The notes: generated by a model from the sequence alone, not told the origin. A DNA stretch of 64,000 bases from Enterococcus sp. 4G2_DIV0659 (GCF_002140715.2 NZ_NGLE02000001.1:3190001-3254000); one strand, 5' to 3'. Shown: positions 33,642 to 44,113, counted from the stretch's first letter. A program made the numbers and translations.

Positions 33642-34738
33642 ATAAACCAACCTCCAATCAAGAAGACAGCTAATAATGTAGCAAAAATACCAAAAGTGAA
33701 TACACCTAAGCGTTTATAGCTGATAGGGAGAATACCACTGACTTTCCCGGTTTGCCCATTCATAGCGTAATAATATACTTTATCTGATTTATCATTACTT
33801 CGGTAGGTTACAACCCAGATTGGTAAAAGCATATAGTGGTTTTCTTGGTTGTTTAATGAAATATCTGTTCGTAATTTATTTAATGTAGTGTAACCAGATG
33901 CTGTGTCTCTTAGTAAAGACTCAGAGTACTCTTTTAATTCTTCCTCTACAGCTTGCTTAATTCCTTCATATTCAATATCACGTTTTTCTGCTTGGAATCC
34001 AGCAAGGTATTGGCTCTTAAAAGAAACAGCTTTATCAAGTAAAAACGGTTGAACAGCTTCGACCATTTTTTGCTGTACATTTTTGGAAAGGGCATTTTTA
34101 ATTAATTCTTTAAATGAAATGTTCCCTTGGCGTTCAATATCAAATTGTTTTGTCTCGGTGTATTCAATGTCTCCAACTCGCCAAATTCGAATAGTCGTTC
34201 CCATGGCATTCATTTGCCCATTAACCTCAGCATCGACAACCCAGTAAGGGAAGTAGACACCGGTCATTTTGTCAATTTGTTCTTTATTGAAAAAGTCTTT
34301 TGGGATAAACCACTTTTTCTTCGTCCAAGTTAAAAACTTTTCTACCGCTTCATCTTTTTCGATGGCAAAGGGTAAGACTTTTTCTGGAAGAAATTGTCCG
34401 CTTAAACGGCCGGATAAAACAACCGGATTGTGACAGTAATAACAATAAGTTGCAGCTGTGGTTGCTTCGGTAACGATTTGGGCACCACAACTTGGACAGT
34501 TAAATAACTCCATTGCCTCTTCATTTATATCGTCGGTTGTTTTAGAGGAAGAGGATTCTTCTTGAATAGAGTCGACATTATTTTCTAAATGCGCTTCTTG
34601 TTGGGCTTCTTCGTAAGCTGTAACCTCAGTTTCTGTAAATGCACTTAAACAGTATTCACAATGGAATTTTTGGTCTTTGGGATCGAATAACAAAGGACCA
34701 CCGCAATTTGGGCATTTATGTGTAAAGGTGTCTGTCAT
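33638..34738 (-). CDS. zinc-ribbon membrane protein (YdjG-like)
   Basis: Protein of 366 residues. A first zinc ribbon (CPNCGG...CEYC, residues ~8-29) is followed by a second (CPSCGA...CYYC, ~80-101), a beta-rich domain and one C-terminal helix (about 346-365). This is the Bacillus YdjG arrangement. The ATG at 34738 follows AAAGGAATTATC; the longer frame has no site. It is translationally coupled to the TPM gene. Confidence 0.82.
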   Translation of the reverse strand: MTDTFTHKCPNCGGPLLFDPKDQKFHCEYCLSAFTETEVTAYEEAQQEAHLENNVDSIQEESSSSKTTDDINEEAMELFNCPSCGAQIVTEATTAATYCYYCHNPVVLSGRLSGQFLPEKVLPFAIEKDEAVEKFLTWTKKKWFIPKDFFNKEQIDKMTGVYFPYWVVDAEVNGQMNAMGTTIRIWRVGDIEYTETKQFDIERQGNISFKELIKNALSKNVQQKMVEAVQPFLLDKAVSFKSQYLAGFQAEKRDIEYEGIKQAVEEELKEYSESLLRDTASGYTTLNKLRTDISLNNQENHYMLLPIWVVTYRSNDKSDKVYYYAMNGQTGKVSGILPISYKRLGVFTFGIFATLLAVFLIGGWFI

Positions 34739-34852
34739 GATAATTCCTTTCTTATTAGTAATATATAAACTTAAAAACACTGGTTAATTGAACAGAGAAA
34801 TTGTTCGATTTTGCCAACGTTATTCATTAGATGCTGATTATTGGATTTAGAG

Positions 34853-34960
34853 AGTGGCTGGGACATAACTCTATGAGTCATACCCCAGCCACTTGAAAAT
34901 CAAATAAACGATGGGAGCCAAAAGCAACTCCTTAGGAAATAAGCTTTTGTTCCTTTAGTA
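34853..34960. repeat. intergenic modular repeat with hairpin
   Basis: GTGGCTGGG (34854-34862) pairs with CCCAGCCAC (34884-34892) around an ACATAACTCTATGAGTC core. It is followed by TTGAAAATCAAATAAACG, AAAAGCAACTCCTT and GGAAATAAGCT modules shared with 26675 and 52450. It separates the YdjI-like gene from the YdjG-like gene. Confidence 0.7.
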
Positions 34961-34967
34961 TTTGTTG

Positions 34968-36200
34968 TTATAATGGAACACCTTGGAATGGCTTGCCGCA
35001 ATGTGGACAAAATTTGGGAATGCCATTTGATAAGTCGACAACGCCTCCGCAATCATTGCATTTCATTTCCAATTTTGGTTTATCATCGGTTGGTTTAGGT
35101 GTGCCGCAATTTGAACAAAATTTGCCAGTATTTTCAGTACCGCATTGTGGGCATGCCCATGTTTCTGATGCTCCTTGAACTTGTTGTTGATTTTGTTTTT
35201 CTTGCATTTGTTGTTGATTGGATTGAGACGCTTGAGCAAAATAATTACCGCTTGTGTTCATGCCCATTCCAACGCCCATAAAGCCGTTCATTGCACCACC
35301 TTCATTACTTCCAGCAGCCTCCATCCCGCGTGCCATTGCTCCTTGAACATAGCCTTCGCGAACGCTAGGATCACCAAGCATAGCTCCTTGATTACGCATA
35401 TTGATTAATTTCGTAGAATCATCTGTATAAGAAATGCTAGCTACGGCAACTGAAACAATTTCCATTCCACGCAATTCACGCCATTGATCATCTAGCACCT
35501 GGCTCATATAGTTGCTTAGTTCCAAGCTCTTAGAAGGAACATAAGAAATTCGTTCCCCATCAGCAGACATTTTATTGATCGCTGATTGAAGAGCGGTTAG
35601 AAACTCAGCTAAATATTGCTCGTTAATATCATCGATTTCCACTTGGCTTTTATTTCTAGGAATAGCATTGGTAAAGAATAATAAAGGATCTGTAATTTTG
35701 ATTGAATAATTACCATGTGCACGTAAAAAAAGTTCTGCATTATAGAAATTATCGAAATAATTGATTGGCGAAGATGTGCCAAATTTGATTCCTTTGATTT
35801 CTTGTAAATTAATATAAAATACTTGTTGTTTTTGCGGTGTCACACCACCAAATTTTAAACGATCAAATGTTTCAGAAACAGCTTCTTTCAAAGAGCCGTT
35901 AAAGGCAGAAGGAGCAGAATCGTTTTTGACTGTATAGTAGCCTTCTTCTGCTGTGTAGTCGATGATTTTTCCGCCATCAACTAAAATCATCATCATATTT
36001 GGATAAACATGAACTACTGATCCATCGGTAATAACATCTTCAGTTCCTTTACGGTTTGCCCCACGTCGGTCGTTTTTTCGAACGAAGACACCTTTTGTCA
36101 TTACTGTAGTATCACTCATAGTAGCAGGTTCGATTACTTCAACCCATTGATCCGCTAAGCCTCCGCTAATTGCGCTTGTTGCCGCCTTAATAATTCCCAT
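34968..36200 (-). CDS. SPFH-domain protein with zinc ribbons (YdjI-like)
   Basis: Protein of 410 residues. An SPFH/virion-core-like domain spans about 20-280, followed by a Gly/Met/Gln-rich linker (NEGGAMNGFMGVGMGMNTSG) and two C-terminal zinc ribbons (CPQCGTENTGKFCSNCG and CNDCGG...CPHCG). Matches Bacillus YdjI. AGGAGG precedes the ATG at 36200. It reads toward the YdjG/YdjH-like pair and probably works with it. pspA is not present here. Confidence 0.85.
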   Translation of the reverse strand: MGIIKAATSAISGGLADQWVEVIEPATMSDTTVMTKGVFVRKNDRRGANRKGTEDVITDGSVVHVYPNMMMILVDGGKIIDYTAEEGYYTVKNDSAPSAFNGSLKEAVSETFDRLKFGGVTPQKQQVFYINLQEIKGIKFGTSSPINYFDNFYNAELFLRAHGNYSIKITDPLLFFTNAIPRNKSQVEIDDINEQYLAEFLTALQSAINKMSADGERISYVPSKSLELSNYMSQVLDDQWRELRGMEIVSVAVASISYTDDSTKLINMRNQGAMLGDPSVREGYVQGAMARGMEAAGSNEGGAMNGFMGVGMGMNTSGNYFAQASQSNQQQMQEKQNQQQVQGASETWACPQCGTENTGKFCSNCGTPKPTDDKPKLEMKCNDCGGVVDLSNGIPKFCPHCGKPFQGVPL

Positions 36201-36354
36201 TAAAATTCCTCCTAAAAGTAGTAAGTAAAAATATTATACCATAGGCAAAATAAACGTAAATACCTCTAAAGCCTGATAGGGGCAGCAAAATAAATTGTTG
36301 AGGAAAATGACTGAATCTATTTTGTTAATATTTTTCCTAAAAAAATTGTTTTTG

Positions 36355-36383
36355 TACATACTATTGATTTAGTAAGGTATAAT
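36355..36383 (+). promoter_or_regulatory. pbp4 promoter
   Basis: TATAAT (36378-36383), with TACATA (36355-36360) 17 nt upstream as a weak -35. Confidence 0.5.
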
Positions 36384-36423
36384 AGATAAAAGTATTTAGA
36401 TAAAAGGTTTGGGGGATCAGAAC

Positions 36424-38460
36424 GTGCAAAGAAGTAATAGAAAACAGTCGAAAAAGCCAGTCGTTTTAATTGTTAGCGGTGTGGGAATCATTATACTAGC
36501 AGTTGGGGGCTATTTTGCTTATAGTACTTGGCAAAATGAAAAAGAGTTAAAACAAGCAGAGAAATCAGCAAATGTTTTTTTAGCCTCTCTCTCTAAACAA
36601 AAATTTGACAAAATTTCAGACGTAGTGAATGAAGCATCTGTGAAAGATAGTGGATATACCAATACCCAGCTTGTTGAAAAATATCAAACAATTTTTTCAG
36701 GAATCCAAGCGCAAGGAATCAAAAGTAAAGATGTAAAAGTAGTTCGTGGAAAAAATGATCAATATACGTTTACCTACAAATTAGAGATGACAACCCCTTT
36801 AGGGAAATTAGAGAATTTATCTTATAAAGCGACGCTCAAAAAGTCGGGGGAAGAGTATAAAATCGTTTGGGCTCCTAATTTGATTTTTCCAAAAATGTCT
36901 GGTCAAGACAAAGTATCAATAAATGTGGAACAGGCAGCCAGAGGGGAAATCGTTGATCGAAATGGTGAAGGTCTTGCTGTGAATGCAGCGTTCGATCAAG
37001 TGGGGCTTGTTCCCGGTAAGCTTGGTGAAGGGGAAGAAAGAGCAAAGAATATCAAGGATTTTAGTGAGCAATTTAGTATTTCTGTGGAAGATATCGAACA
37101 AAAATTAAAACAAAATTGGGTGAAACCTGATTCGTTTGTTCCACTGAAAATGTCTTTTGATCCGATTACCACTCTTACTAAAGGTGCGGCATCTCAAGAT
37201 AAAATCGTTCGGTATTATCCATTAAAAGAAGCCGCAGCTCAATTGGTTGGTTATGTGGGAAACATTACTGCTGAAGATATTGAAAAAAATCCGAAGTTGA
37301 GCAGTTCAGGTGTGATTGGTAAAGTCGGTTTAGAACAAGCATATGATAAAGAACTTAGAGGGCAAGATGGTGGAAGTATCGATATCACTGATGAACATGG
37401 AGCAGTGAAAGAGAGTGTCCAAAAGGTTGGTAAAAAAGATGGTCTGACTATTAAGCTGACGATTGATAAAAATGTACAATCTCAAGCTTATGATATTTTT
37501 GTGAACCGACCAGGTAGTGCAGTAGTCATGAATCCTCAACAAGGCGATTTATTAGCGACTGTCAGCTCACCATCCTTTGATCCAAATAAGATGGCAAATG
37601 GTATTTCTCAAGCAGAGTATGATGCATACGCTAATAATGAAAACTTGCCATTTACCGCACGTTTTGCGACAGGCTATGCACCAGGTTCAACCTTTAAAAC
37701 GATTACCGGTGCCATTGGGTTGGATGCTGGAACGTTGAAGCCAGAAGAAGAAATAGCTATTAATGGATTAAAATGGCAAAAAGATGCCTCTTGGGGAGAT
37801 TATTTTGTCACACGTGTTAAAGAAGCGAGTCCAGTTAATTTACGAACAGCTCTAGTTAATTCTGATAACATTTATTTTGCAGAACAAACATTACGTATGG
37901 GGGAAGATACGTTTAGAAAAGGGCTTGATAAATTTATTTTTGGTGAGAAGCTAGACTTAGCGATTCCAATGAACCCAGCTCAGATTTCTAATGAGGACAC
38001 ATTTAAATCAGAGATTTTACTCGCTGATACAGGCTATGGACAAGGTCAATTATTAGTTTCGCCAATTCAACAATCAGCAATGTATACTGTATTTCAAAAT
38101 GAAGGGAAATTAGTTTACCCTAAAATTGAGCTAAATAAAGAAACAAAGGTGAAAGAAAACTTAATAAGCTCGAATGCAGCGAACACGATTGCAACTGATT
38201 TGCTTGGAAGTGTGGAAGATGAAACAGGCTATGTCCATAATATGTATAATCCTGATTTTTCACTAGCTGCTAAAACAGGCACGGCTGAAATCAAAGATAA
38301 ACAAGATACTGTTGGTAAAGAAAATAGTTTTCTGTTAGCGATGGATAGAAGCAGCAACAAGTTTTCAGCAATGATTATGGTTGAGGACTCCAGAAAAAAT
38401 GATACAGCCACAAATATTAGTAAACCTCTGATTGATTATTTAGAAGCAAATTATAAATAA
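36424..38460 (+). CDS. pbp4: class B low-affinity penicillin-binding protein (PBP4/PBP5 type)
   Basis: DD-transpeptidase for peptidoglycan cross-linking and a main determinant of intrinsic cephalosporin tolerance in enterococci. The 678 residues comprise an N-terminal helix (about 15-35), a MecA-type NTF2-like domain (about 45-155), a dimerisation domain and a transpeptidase domain. The catalytic motifs are STFK 422-425, SDN 480-482 and KTGT 617-620. The start is GTG at 36424, seven bases after GGGGGA; the TTG at 36409 precedes that site. It is monocistronic. Motif positions are within two residues of E. faecalis PBP4. Confidence 0.93.
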   Translation: MQRSNRKQSKKPVVLIVSGVGIIILAVGGYFAYSTWQNEKELKQAEKSANVFLASLSKQKFDKISDVVNEASVKDSGYTNTQLVEKYQTIFSGIQAQGIKSKDVKVVRGKNDQYTFTYKLEMTTPLGKLENLSYKATLKKSGEEYKIVWAPNLIFPKMSGQDKVSINVEQAARGEIVDRNGEGLAVNAAFDQVGLVPGKLGEGEERAKNIKDFSEQFSISVEDIEQKLKQNWVKPDSFVPLKMSFDPITTLTKGAASQDKIVRYYPLKEAAAQLVGYVGNITAEDIEKNPKLSSSGVIGKVGLEQAYDKELRGQDGGSIDITDEHGAVKESVQKVGKKDGLTIKLTIDKNVQSQAYDIFVNRPGSAVVMNPQQGDLLATVSSPSFDPNKMANGISQAEYDAYANNENLPFTARFATGYAPGSTFKTITGAIGLDAGTLKPEEEIAINGLKWQKDASWGDYFVTRVKEASPVNLRTALVNSDNIYFAEQTLRMGEDTFRKGLDKFIFGEKLDLAIPMNPAQISNEDTFKSEILLADTGYGQGQLLVSPIQQSAMYTVFQNEGKLVYPKIELNKETKVKENLISSNAANTIATDLLGSVEDETGYVHNMYNPDFSLAAKTGTAEIKDKQDTVGKENSFLLAMDRSSNKFSAMIMVEDSRKNDTATNISKPLIDYLEANYK

Positions 38461-38517
38461 GAAAAATAATGTTTTGGTGTCGTACATTCATTTTTTTACG
38501 GAGAAATAAAAATATGC

Positions 38518-38523
38518 TACAAT
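38518..38523 (+). promoter_or_regulatory. extended -10 of the tsaB operon
   Basis: TGCTACAAT (38515-38523), about 35 nt before the GTG start of tsaB. Confidence 0.5.
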
Positions 38524-38557
38524 AAAACAACTATAATAAGGAAAGAAAGGGATTTAT

Positions 38558-39276
38558 GTGCGGATTTTAGCAATAGATACCTCTAATCAAACATTAACGA
38601 TTGCCGTTTGTGAAGAGCGAAAATTATTAGGACAACATACTATTACTGTAAAAAAAATCATAGCCTAACATTAATGCCGGCAATTACACAAGTAGTAAAA
38701 GAAGTTGGTTTAACACCCAAAGATCTTGATCGAATCGTTGTCGCTCAAGGTCCAGGTTCATATACAGGGTTACGAATCGGAGTGACCACTGCAAAAACAC
38801 TGGCGTATACGCTAAAAAAAGAATTAGTTGGAATTTCTAGTTTAAAAACAGTTGCCGCAAATTGTGTTGGTATTGAAGGGATGATAGTCCCTATATTTGA
38901 TGCAAGAAGAAACAATGTTTATACAGGAGGCTATGAGTATATAAATGGTACGCTAGAGACTGTGCTCTATGATCGACATATTTCTTTGGATTCATGGTTG
39001 GAAAAATTAGCTGAATTTCCTAATGTTTACTTTGTCGGTAGCGATGTTGAAAACTTTCGCAATCAAATTGAAGAAGCATTACCTACTGCTGAAATTTGTG
39101 ATATTCCCAATTGGCAAATTCCAAATGGAGCGACGCTTTCAGAATTAGGCAGACTAGCTACGCCTGAAAAAAATATTCATCAGTTTTTACCAGACTATTT
39201 AAAACGAGTGGAAGCAGAAGAAAATTGGTTAAAAGAACATACGCCAGAGGTAGAAAATTATGTCGAAAAAATTTAA
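38558..39276 (+). CDS. tsaB: tRNA t6A synthesis protein TsaB, with apparent -1 frameshift
   Basis: Partner of TsaD in t6A37 tRNA modification. Translation from the GTG at 38558 gives MRILAIDTSNQTLTIAV, then runs into a stop at codon 38. In the A8 run at 38650-38657, one added A restores VKKNHSLTLMPAITQ and joins to the long frame from 38674, giving 239 residues, the normal size. The downstream VAQGPGSYTGLRIGVTTAK motif is intact. The gene is normally essential, so this is probably a consensus error or slippage rather than true loss. It heads the tsaB-rimI-GNAT-tsaD operon. Confidence 0.88.
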
Positions 39277-39808
39277 TCTCATTCATAATATTTTAGGATT
39301 TTTTTTCAAAAACAGACCTTATGACGAAAAAGAAGTCGAAATTTCTAATGAAACCTATTTTGTTCGTGGTATTGTATTAGAGGATATTAAAGATTTACTA
39401 TCTATTGAACGAGAAGTCTATGCAGGAGAACTTCCTTGGACAAAAACGGCTTTCTTAATGGAGTTACAATCCTCTGATCCTCATTTATACTTACTTATTC
39501 AAAAAGACGAGCAAACGATTGGATTTATTGGTTGTCGCATCTTTGGAAAAGAGGCGCACATCACAAATGTCGCTGTAATGACAAGGTATCAAGGCAAAGG
39601 GATTGGTAGTTTTTTAATTCGAGAAATCCAGCAATTTGCGACGATGAATCATTGCGATAAAATTTCTTTAGAAGTCAGATTAAGTAATAAAAATGCTCAA
39701 CGTGTGTATCGGCAACTTGGTTTCATTTCCAATACAATCAAACCAGATTATTATGAACAAGATAAAGAAGATGCGTTGGAGATGATTTTATTTTTAAAAG
39801 AAGTGTGA
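39260..39808 (+). CDS. rimI: RimI-type N-acetyltransferase (ribosomal S18 alanine)
   Basis: GNAT protein of 182 residues. The acetyl-CoA loop YQGKGIGSFLI and the VRLSNKNAQRVYRQLGF motif are typical of RimI. It carries about 30 extra N-terminal residues before the GNAT fold. AGAGG precedes the ATG at 39260, which overlaps the end of tsaB. It lies between tsaB and tsaD as in many Firmicutes. Confidence 0.85.
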   Translation: MSKKFNLIHNILGFFFKNRPYDEKEVEISNETYFVRGIVLEDIKDLLSIEREVYAGELPWTKTAFLMELQSSDPHLYLLIQKDEQTIGFIGCRIFGKEAHITNVAVMTRYQGKGIGSFLIREIQQFATMNHCDKISLEVRLSNKNAQRVYRQLGFISNTIKPDYYEQDKEDALEMILFLKEV

Positions 39809-39812
39809 ACGA

Positions 39813-40277
39813 ATGTATTATACAAAAAAAGAAGTAGCAACTGAACAAGGTGCAGATAAGATTTGGCATTTAAGTGAAGCCTCTTATGATCACGGATCTC
39901 CATGGTCAAAAGAACAGTTTAAGCTGGATTTAGCTAATGAAACAAGTGAATATCTCGTTTTAGTGGACAAAGAATGCTGGATTGGATTTGTTAGTTATCA
40001 GCTGATTTTAGATGAAGTTGAAATCACGCATGTAGCGATTCACCAAACGTATCAAAAGCAAGGTTACGGCTCTGAACTTCTAAGAAAAGCTGTTCAGGAG
40101 TTTGTAAAAAAAGACATTCTTCAAATTTTTTTAGAAGTTCGCAGCTCTAATGTACCTGCGCAAAGGCTGTACGAAAAAATAGGATTTAAAATGATCCGTC
40201 GTCGTAAAAATTATTATAGCCATCCTAAAGAAGATGGGTTCGTTATGTGTTTAAATGTTAAGGAAGTGAGTCTATGA
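39813..40277 (+). CDS. second RimI-like GNAT acetyltransferase
   Basis: GNAT protein of 154 residues with [11 protein letters not shown] and [17 protein letters not shown], closer in length to canonical RimI than its neighbour. It starts at the ATG at 39813, 5 nt after the previous stop, and overlaps tsaD by 4 bp. One of the two is likely RimI proper; sequence alone does not show which. Confidence 0.85.
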   Translation: MYYTKKEVATEQGADKIWHLSEASYDHGSPWSKEQFKLDLANETSEYLVLVDKECWIGFVSYQLILDEVEITHVAIHQTYQKQGYGSELLRKAVQEFVKKDILQIFLEVRSSNVPAQRLYEKIGFKMIRRRKNYYSHPKEDGFVMCLNVKEVSL

Positions 40278-41308
40278 CTTTTTTTAGTAAAGAAAGAAAA
40301 TTGATACTAGCAATCGAAAGTAGTTGTGACGAAACAAGCGTTGCGGTTATTGAAGATGGCGATAAAATTTTAGCGAATATTGTGGCCTCGCAAGTAAAAA
40401 GTCACCAAAGATTTGGCGGGGTTGTTCCAGAAGTTGCTAGTCGTCATCATGTAGAAGAAATTACATTATGCATTGATGATGCGTTGGCTGAAGCAAACGT
40501 GGAGCCTGAGGAATTAAGCGGCGTAGCTGTAACGTATGGACCAGGATTAGTCGGGGCATTATTAATCGGGTTATCTGCTGGGAAGGCATTTGCTTGGGCG
40601 CATGATTTACCGTTGATTCCTGTCAATCACATGGCTGGACATATTTATGCTGCTCACTTTGAAGAACCACTACAATTCCCTTTAATGGCATTGCTGGTGA
40701 GTGGTGGACATACAGAATTAGTGTATATGAAAGAAACCGGATCGTTTGAAATCATTGGTGAAACAAGAGATGATGCGGCTGGCGAAGCCTATGATAAAGT
40801 AGGTAGAGTTTTAGGGTTAGCTTACCCTAGTGGAAAAGAAATTGATGAGTTGGCTCATAAAGGGGTAGATAGCTATCATTTTCCTAGAGCGATGATTAAA
40901 GAAGACAATTATGACTTTAGCTTTAGCGGGTTGAAAAGTTCGTTTATTAATACCGTTCATAATGCTGAACAGAGAGGTCTAGAGCTATCGACGGAAGATT
41001 TAGCTGCAAGCTTTCAAGCAAGCGTGATTGATGTTTTAGTAGATAAAACAATCCGAGCATGCAAGGAATACCCAATTAAACAATTAGTCATGGCAGGCGG
41101 TGTCGCTGCAAATCAAGGATTGCGTACGAGATTAAGTGCTGAGGTGAAAAAAGAACTCCCCGATGTGACTTTTATCGTTCCGCCGCTTAGATTGTGCGGG
41201 GATAACGCAGCGATGATTGGTGCAGCCGCTTTTGTAGAAGCAGAAAAAGGGCATTTTGCTGATTATTCTTTAAATGCTGAGCCCAGTCTTGCTTTCTCTG
41301 CAATTTAA
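40274..41308 (+). CDS. tsaD: tRNA N6-adenosine threonylcarbamoyltransferase TsaD
   Basis: Catalytic subunit for t6A37 formation, of 344 residues. The metal ligands lie in [11 protein letters not shown]; other conserved stretches are [18 protein letters not shown] and [22 protein letters not shown] site precedes the ATG at 40274. It is the last gene of the operon, with normal length. Confidence 0.96.
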   Translation: MTFFSKERKLILAIESSCDETSVAVIEDGDKILANIVASQVKSHQRFGGVVPEVASRHHVEEITLCIDDALAEANVEPEELSGVAVTYGPGLVGALLIGLSAGKAFAWAHDLPLIPVNHMAGHIYAAHFEEPLQFPLMALLVSGGHTELVYMKETGSFEIIGETRDDAAGEAYDKVGRVLGLAYPSGKEIDELAHKGVDSYHFPRAMIKEDNYDFSFSGLKSSFINTVHNAEQRGLELSTEDLAASFQASVIDVLVDKTIRACKEYPIKQLVMAGGVAANQGLRTRLSAEVKKELPDVTFIVPPLRLCGDNAAMIGAAAFVEAEKGHFADYSLNAEPSLAFSAI

Positions 41309-41342
41309 GCAGATGAGACTATGCAGATAGAAAAAAATTTGC

Positions 41343-41590
41343 TATAATAAATCGAGTTTAAGAAGGATTCAGTGAAAAAGAGAGTACTTCATTTTAATTA
41401 ACAAAGCGATTTCGGGAGGGTGAGAGCCGAAAATAATGAAATGAAGGAAGCGCACTTTGGAGAATCTGCAGATGCAGACGGCAATCTACCGTTATCAGAT
41501 TAAGTGGGTTCATATTTTTATGGACAAGTAGAGTGGTACCGCGGGAAAATCTCGTCTCTGGTGTTTTTTAACACTAGGGATTTTTTGTTT
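41343..41590 (+). promoter_or_regulatory. T-box riboswitch (arginine) for argS
   Basis: Extended -10 TGCTATAAT (41340-41348) starts a ~300-nt leader. GTGGTACCGCGG (41533-41544) is the T-box that pairs with uncharged tRNA acceptor ends. The specifier is probably CGC (41451-41453, in GGAAGCGCACTTTGG), an arginine codon matching the downstream gene. The terminator is TCTCTGGTGTT (41555-41565) with AACACTAGGGA (41570-41580) and a T run. Uncharged tRNA-Arg should favour readthrough. Confidence 0.9.
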
Positions 41591-41652
41591 TTTCGTAAAA
41601 ATAGGTTAATTATAATGAACGAACAAACTATTATTTTATAGGAGGATACACT

Positions 41653-43344
41653 ATGAACAATAAAGAAATCGTCGCAAAAGCGATTCATGATGCAGTAGCA
41701 GAGGATTTATCATTGGAGCAAGTGACACAACTGTTAGAGAATCCAAAATCAGTTGAACATGGGGATGTGGCTTTTCCAGCTTTTTCACTAGCTAAAGTTT
41801 ACCGTAAAGCACCACAGCAAATTGCAGCAGAGTTAGCTGAGAAAATGGATGGACAAAATTTTGAAAAGATTGAAGTTGTCGGTCCATATTTAAATTTCTT
41901 TATGAATAAAAAAATGATTAGCCAAGCAGTGATTGGTCAAATTGCTAAACAAAAAGGGCATTACGGAGATAGCACAATTGGAGGTAATGGAAAGGTACCA
42001 ATTGATATGTCTTCACCGAATATCGCCAAACCAATTTCAATGGGGCACCTTCGTTCTACAGTTATTGGAAATTCCATTGCATTTATTTTAGAAAAAATTG
42101 GCTATGCGCCAGTTCGTATCAATCATTTGGGGGATTGGGGAACGCAATTTGGGAAACTGATTGTTGCTTATAAAAAATGGGGCTCTGAAGAATCGGTTAA
42201 AAATGCGCCAATCAATGAATTGCTGCGTTTATATGTCCATTTTCATGAAGAAGCCGAAACTCAGCCTGAGTTAGAAGATGAAGCACGCGCGTGGTTTAAA
42301 AAGCTAGAAGAAGGCGATCAAGAAGCGACAGAATTATGGCAGTGGTTCCGTACAGAATCATTAAAAGAGTTTGACAAAATTTATTCAATGCTTGAAGTTT
42401 CGTTTGATTCTTATAATGGTGAAGCCTTTTATAATGATAAAATGGATGAAATTGTGACAATGCTTGAAGAAAAACATTTGTTGCAAGAAAACGAAGGGGC
42501 AGAAATCGTTGATTTATCTGCATATGACTTAAATCCAGCTTTAATCAAAAAATCAGATGGGGCAACGCTTTATATCACACGTGATTTAGCAGCAGCGTTG
42601 TACCGTAAACGCACATATGACTTTGCAAAATCACTTTATGTTGTAGGAAACGAACAAAGTAATCATTTCAAACAATTGAAAGCAGTATTGAAAGAACTTG
42701 GTTTTGATTGGTCAGAAGATATGCACCATATTCCTTTTGGTTTGATTACACAAGGCGGCAAAAAATTATCTACTCGTAAAGGTAAAATTGTTCTGTTAGA
42801 AGAAGTGCTGAATGAAGCCGTTGAATTGGCAAATAAACAAATCATGGAAAAAAATCCTGATTTGCCAAACCGTGAAGAAGTAGCAAGACAAGTAGGAATC
42901 GGCTCTGTTATTTTCCATGACCTGAAAAATGATCGTTTGAATAATTTTGATTTTGTGTTAGAAGAAGTTGTTCGTTTCGAAGGAGAGACAGGACCTTACG
43001 TTCAATATACGCATGCTCGTGCGATGAGTATTCTTAGAAAAGCAGAATTTACAATTGATGAAACAAAAAATTATGAGTTAAACGATAAAGAGAGTTGGGA
43101 AGTGGTTAAACTTCTACAAAAATTCCCTGAAATCGTATTACAAGCGGCAGAAAAATATGAGCCATCAGTCATTGCGAAACATGCAATCCAAGTTGCTCAA
43201 GCATTTAACAAATATTACGCCCATGTAAAAATCTTAGCGGATGACGAACAAAAAGAATCACGTCTAGCTCTTGTTTATTCAATGGCTACAATTATCAAAG
43301 AAGATTTACGTTTGTTAGGTTTACACGCACCAGAAGAAATGTAA
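41653..43344 (+). CDS. argS: arginyl-tRNA synthetase
   Basis: Class Ia synthetase of 563 residues. The HIGH equivalent is GHLR at 131-134 in [21 protein letters not shown]-like LSTRKGK motif is present, and the C-terminal DALR anticodon-binding domain follows [16 protein letters not shown] precedes the ATG at 41653. Controlled by the upstream T-box. Full length. Confidence 0.97.
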   Translation: MNNKEIVAKAIHDAVAEDLSLEQVTQLLENPKSVEHGDVAFPAFSLAKVYRKAPQQIAAELAEKMDGQNFEKIEVVGPYLNFFMNKKMISQAVIGQIAKQKGHYGDSTIGGNGKVPIDMSSPNIAKPISMGHLRSTVIGNSIAFILEKIGYAPVRINHLGDWGTQFGKLIVAYKKWGSEESVKNAPINELLRLYVHFHEEAETQPELEDEARAWFKKLEEGDQEATELWQWFRTESLKEFDKIYSMLEVSFDSYNGEAFYNDKMDEIVTMLEEKHLLQENEGAEIVDLSAYDLNPALIKKSDGATLYITRDLAAALYRKRTYDFAKSLYVVGNEQSNHFKQLKAVLKELGFDWSEDMHHIPFGLITQGGKKLSTRKGKIVLLEEVLNEAVELANKQIMEKNPDLPNREEVARQVGIGSVIFHDLKNDRLNNFDFVLEEVVRFEGETGPYVQYTHARAMSILRKAEFTIDETKNYELNDKESWEVVKLLQKFPEIVLQAAEKYEPSVIAKHAIQVAQAFNKYYAHVKILADDEQKESRLALVYSMATIIKEDLRLLGLHAPEEM

Positions 43345-43352
43345 AAAAAGAG

Positions 43353-43390
43353 AAATAAGTCTGGAACGAATCGTTCTGGGCTTATTTTTT
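43353..43390 (+). terminator. argS terminator
   Basis: AAATAAG (43353-43359) pairs with CTTATTT (43381-43387), with GAACG/CGTTC inside, followed by T. Confidence 0.8.
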
Positions 43391-43564
43391 ATAAAAAATA
43401 AAGTAATATATTTTTAAAGCAAATATTAAAGTTTGTTTACGGAATTCAAAAATCCTAGTATTTAGAAAGACTGAGTGCTATACTTTCATCAAGTCAAAAA
43501 GACGTTTAAAAAGGAAATATACATAGACAAAATTACATAGCTCTTTGAGTCAAAGGAAGAAATA

Positions 43565-44113
43565 TTGACGGATCTGTTTAGCTATATGAAAAAGGTGGAA
43601 CCAGAATTAATGACTGAAAAATGGCGTGAAGATCAAGAATATATGTCGTATGTGGAAGATTTATTGGCAACTGAGGAAGTACAACGTTTAGGTAACTATA
43701 CACAGCATGTTCATTCGACTCGTTTAGATCATTCAATTAGCGTTTCTTATTACAGTTATAAACTAGCTAAAAAATGGAATGGTGACGCTAGAGCTACTGC
43801 TCGTGCAGGGCTTTTACATGATTTATTTTACTATGATTGGCGCACAACTAAGTTTGATGAAGGTACGCATGCATATATGCATCCAAGAATCGCAGTCAAA
43901 AACGCGGAGAAATTAACTGAGCTTTCTGATTTAGAACGAGATATTATCATTAAGCATATGTGGGGAGCAACTATTGCACCGCCGAAATACAAAGAAAGTT
44001 ATATTGTTACGATGGTAGACAAATATTGTGCAGTAAAAGAAGCATCTGAACCAATGACTACATCATTAAAAACAAAATGGCGCCAATACTTTGGCAAAAA
44101 ACAATCTATATAA
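43565..44113 (+). CDS. HD-domain phosphohydrolase-like protein
   Basis: Protein of 182 residues with HD motif residues in HSTRLDHSISVSYYSY, GLLHDLFYYDW and IIKHMWG, giving a probable metal-dependent phosphohydrolase of unknown substrate. The TTG at 43565 lies six bases after AAAGGAAG; an ATG at 43586 is possible but less well placed. It is monocistronic with a strong terminator. Confidence 0.85.
   Translation: MTDLFSYMKKVEPELMTEKWREDQEYMSYVEDLLATEEVQRLGNYTQHVHSTRLDHSISVSYYSYKLAKKWNGDARATARAGLLHDLFYYDWRTTKFDEGTHAYMHPRIAVKNAEKLTELSDLERDIIIKHMWGATIAPPKYKESYIVTMVDKYCAVKEASEPMTTSLKTKWRQYFGKKQSI

Noticed and set aside
41355..41530. T-box leader as a separate small RNA gene
   Set aside because: The specifier, T-box and terminator order shows it is the argS leader.
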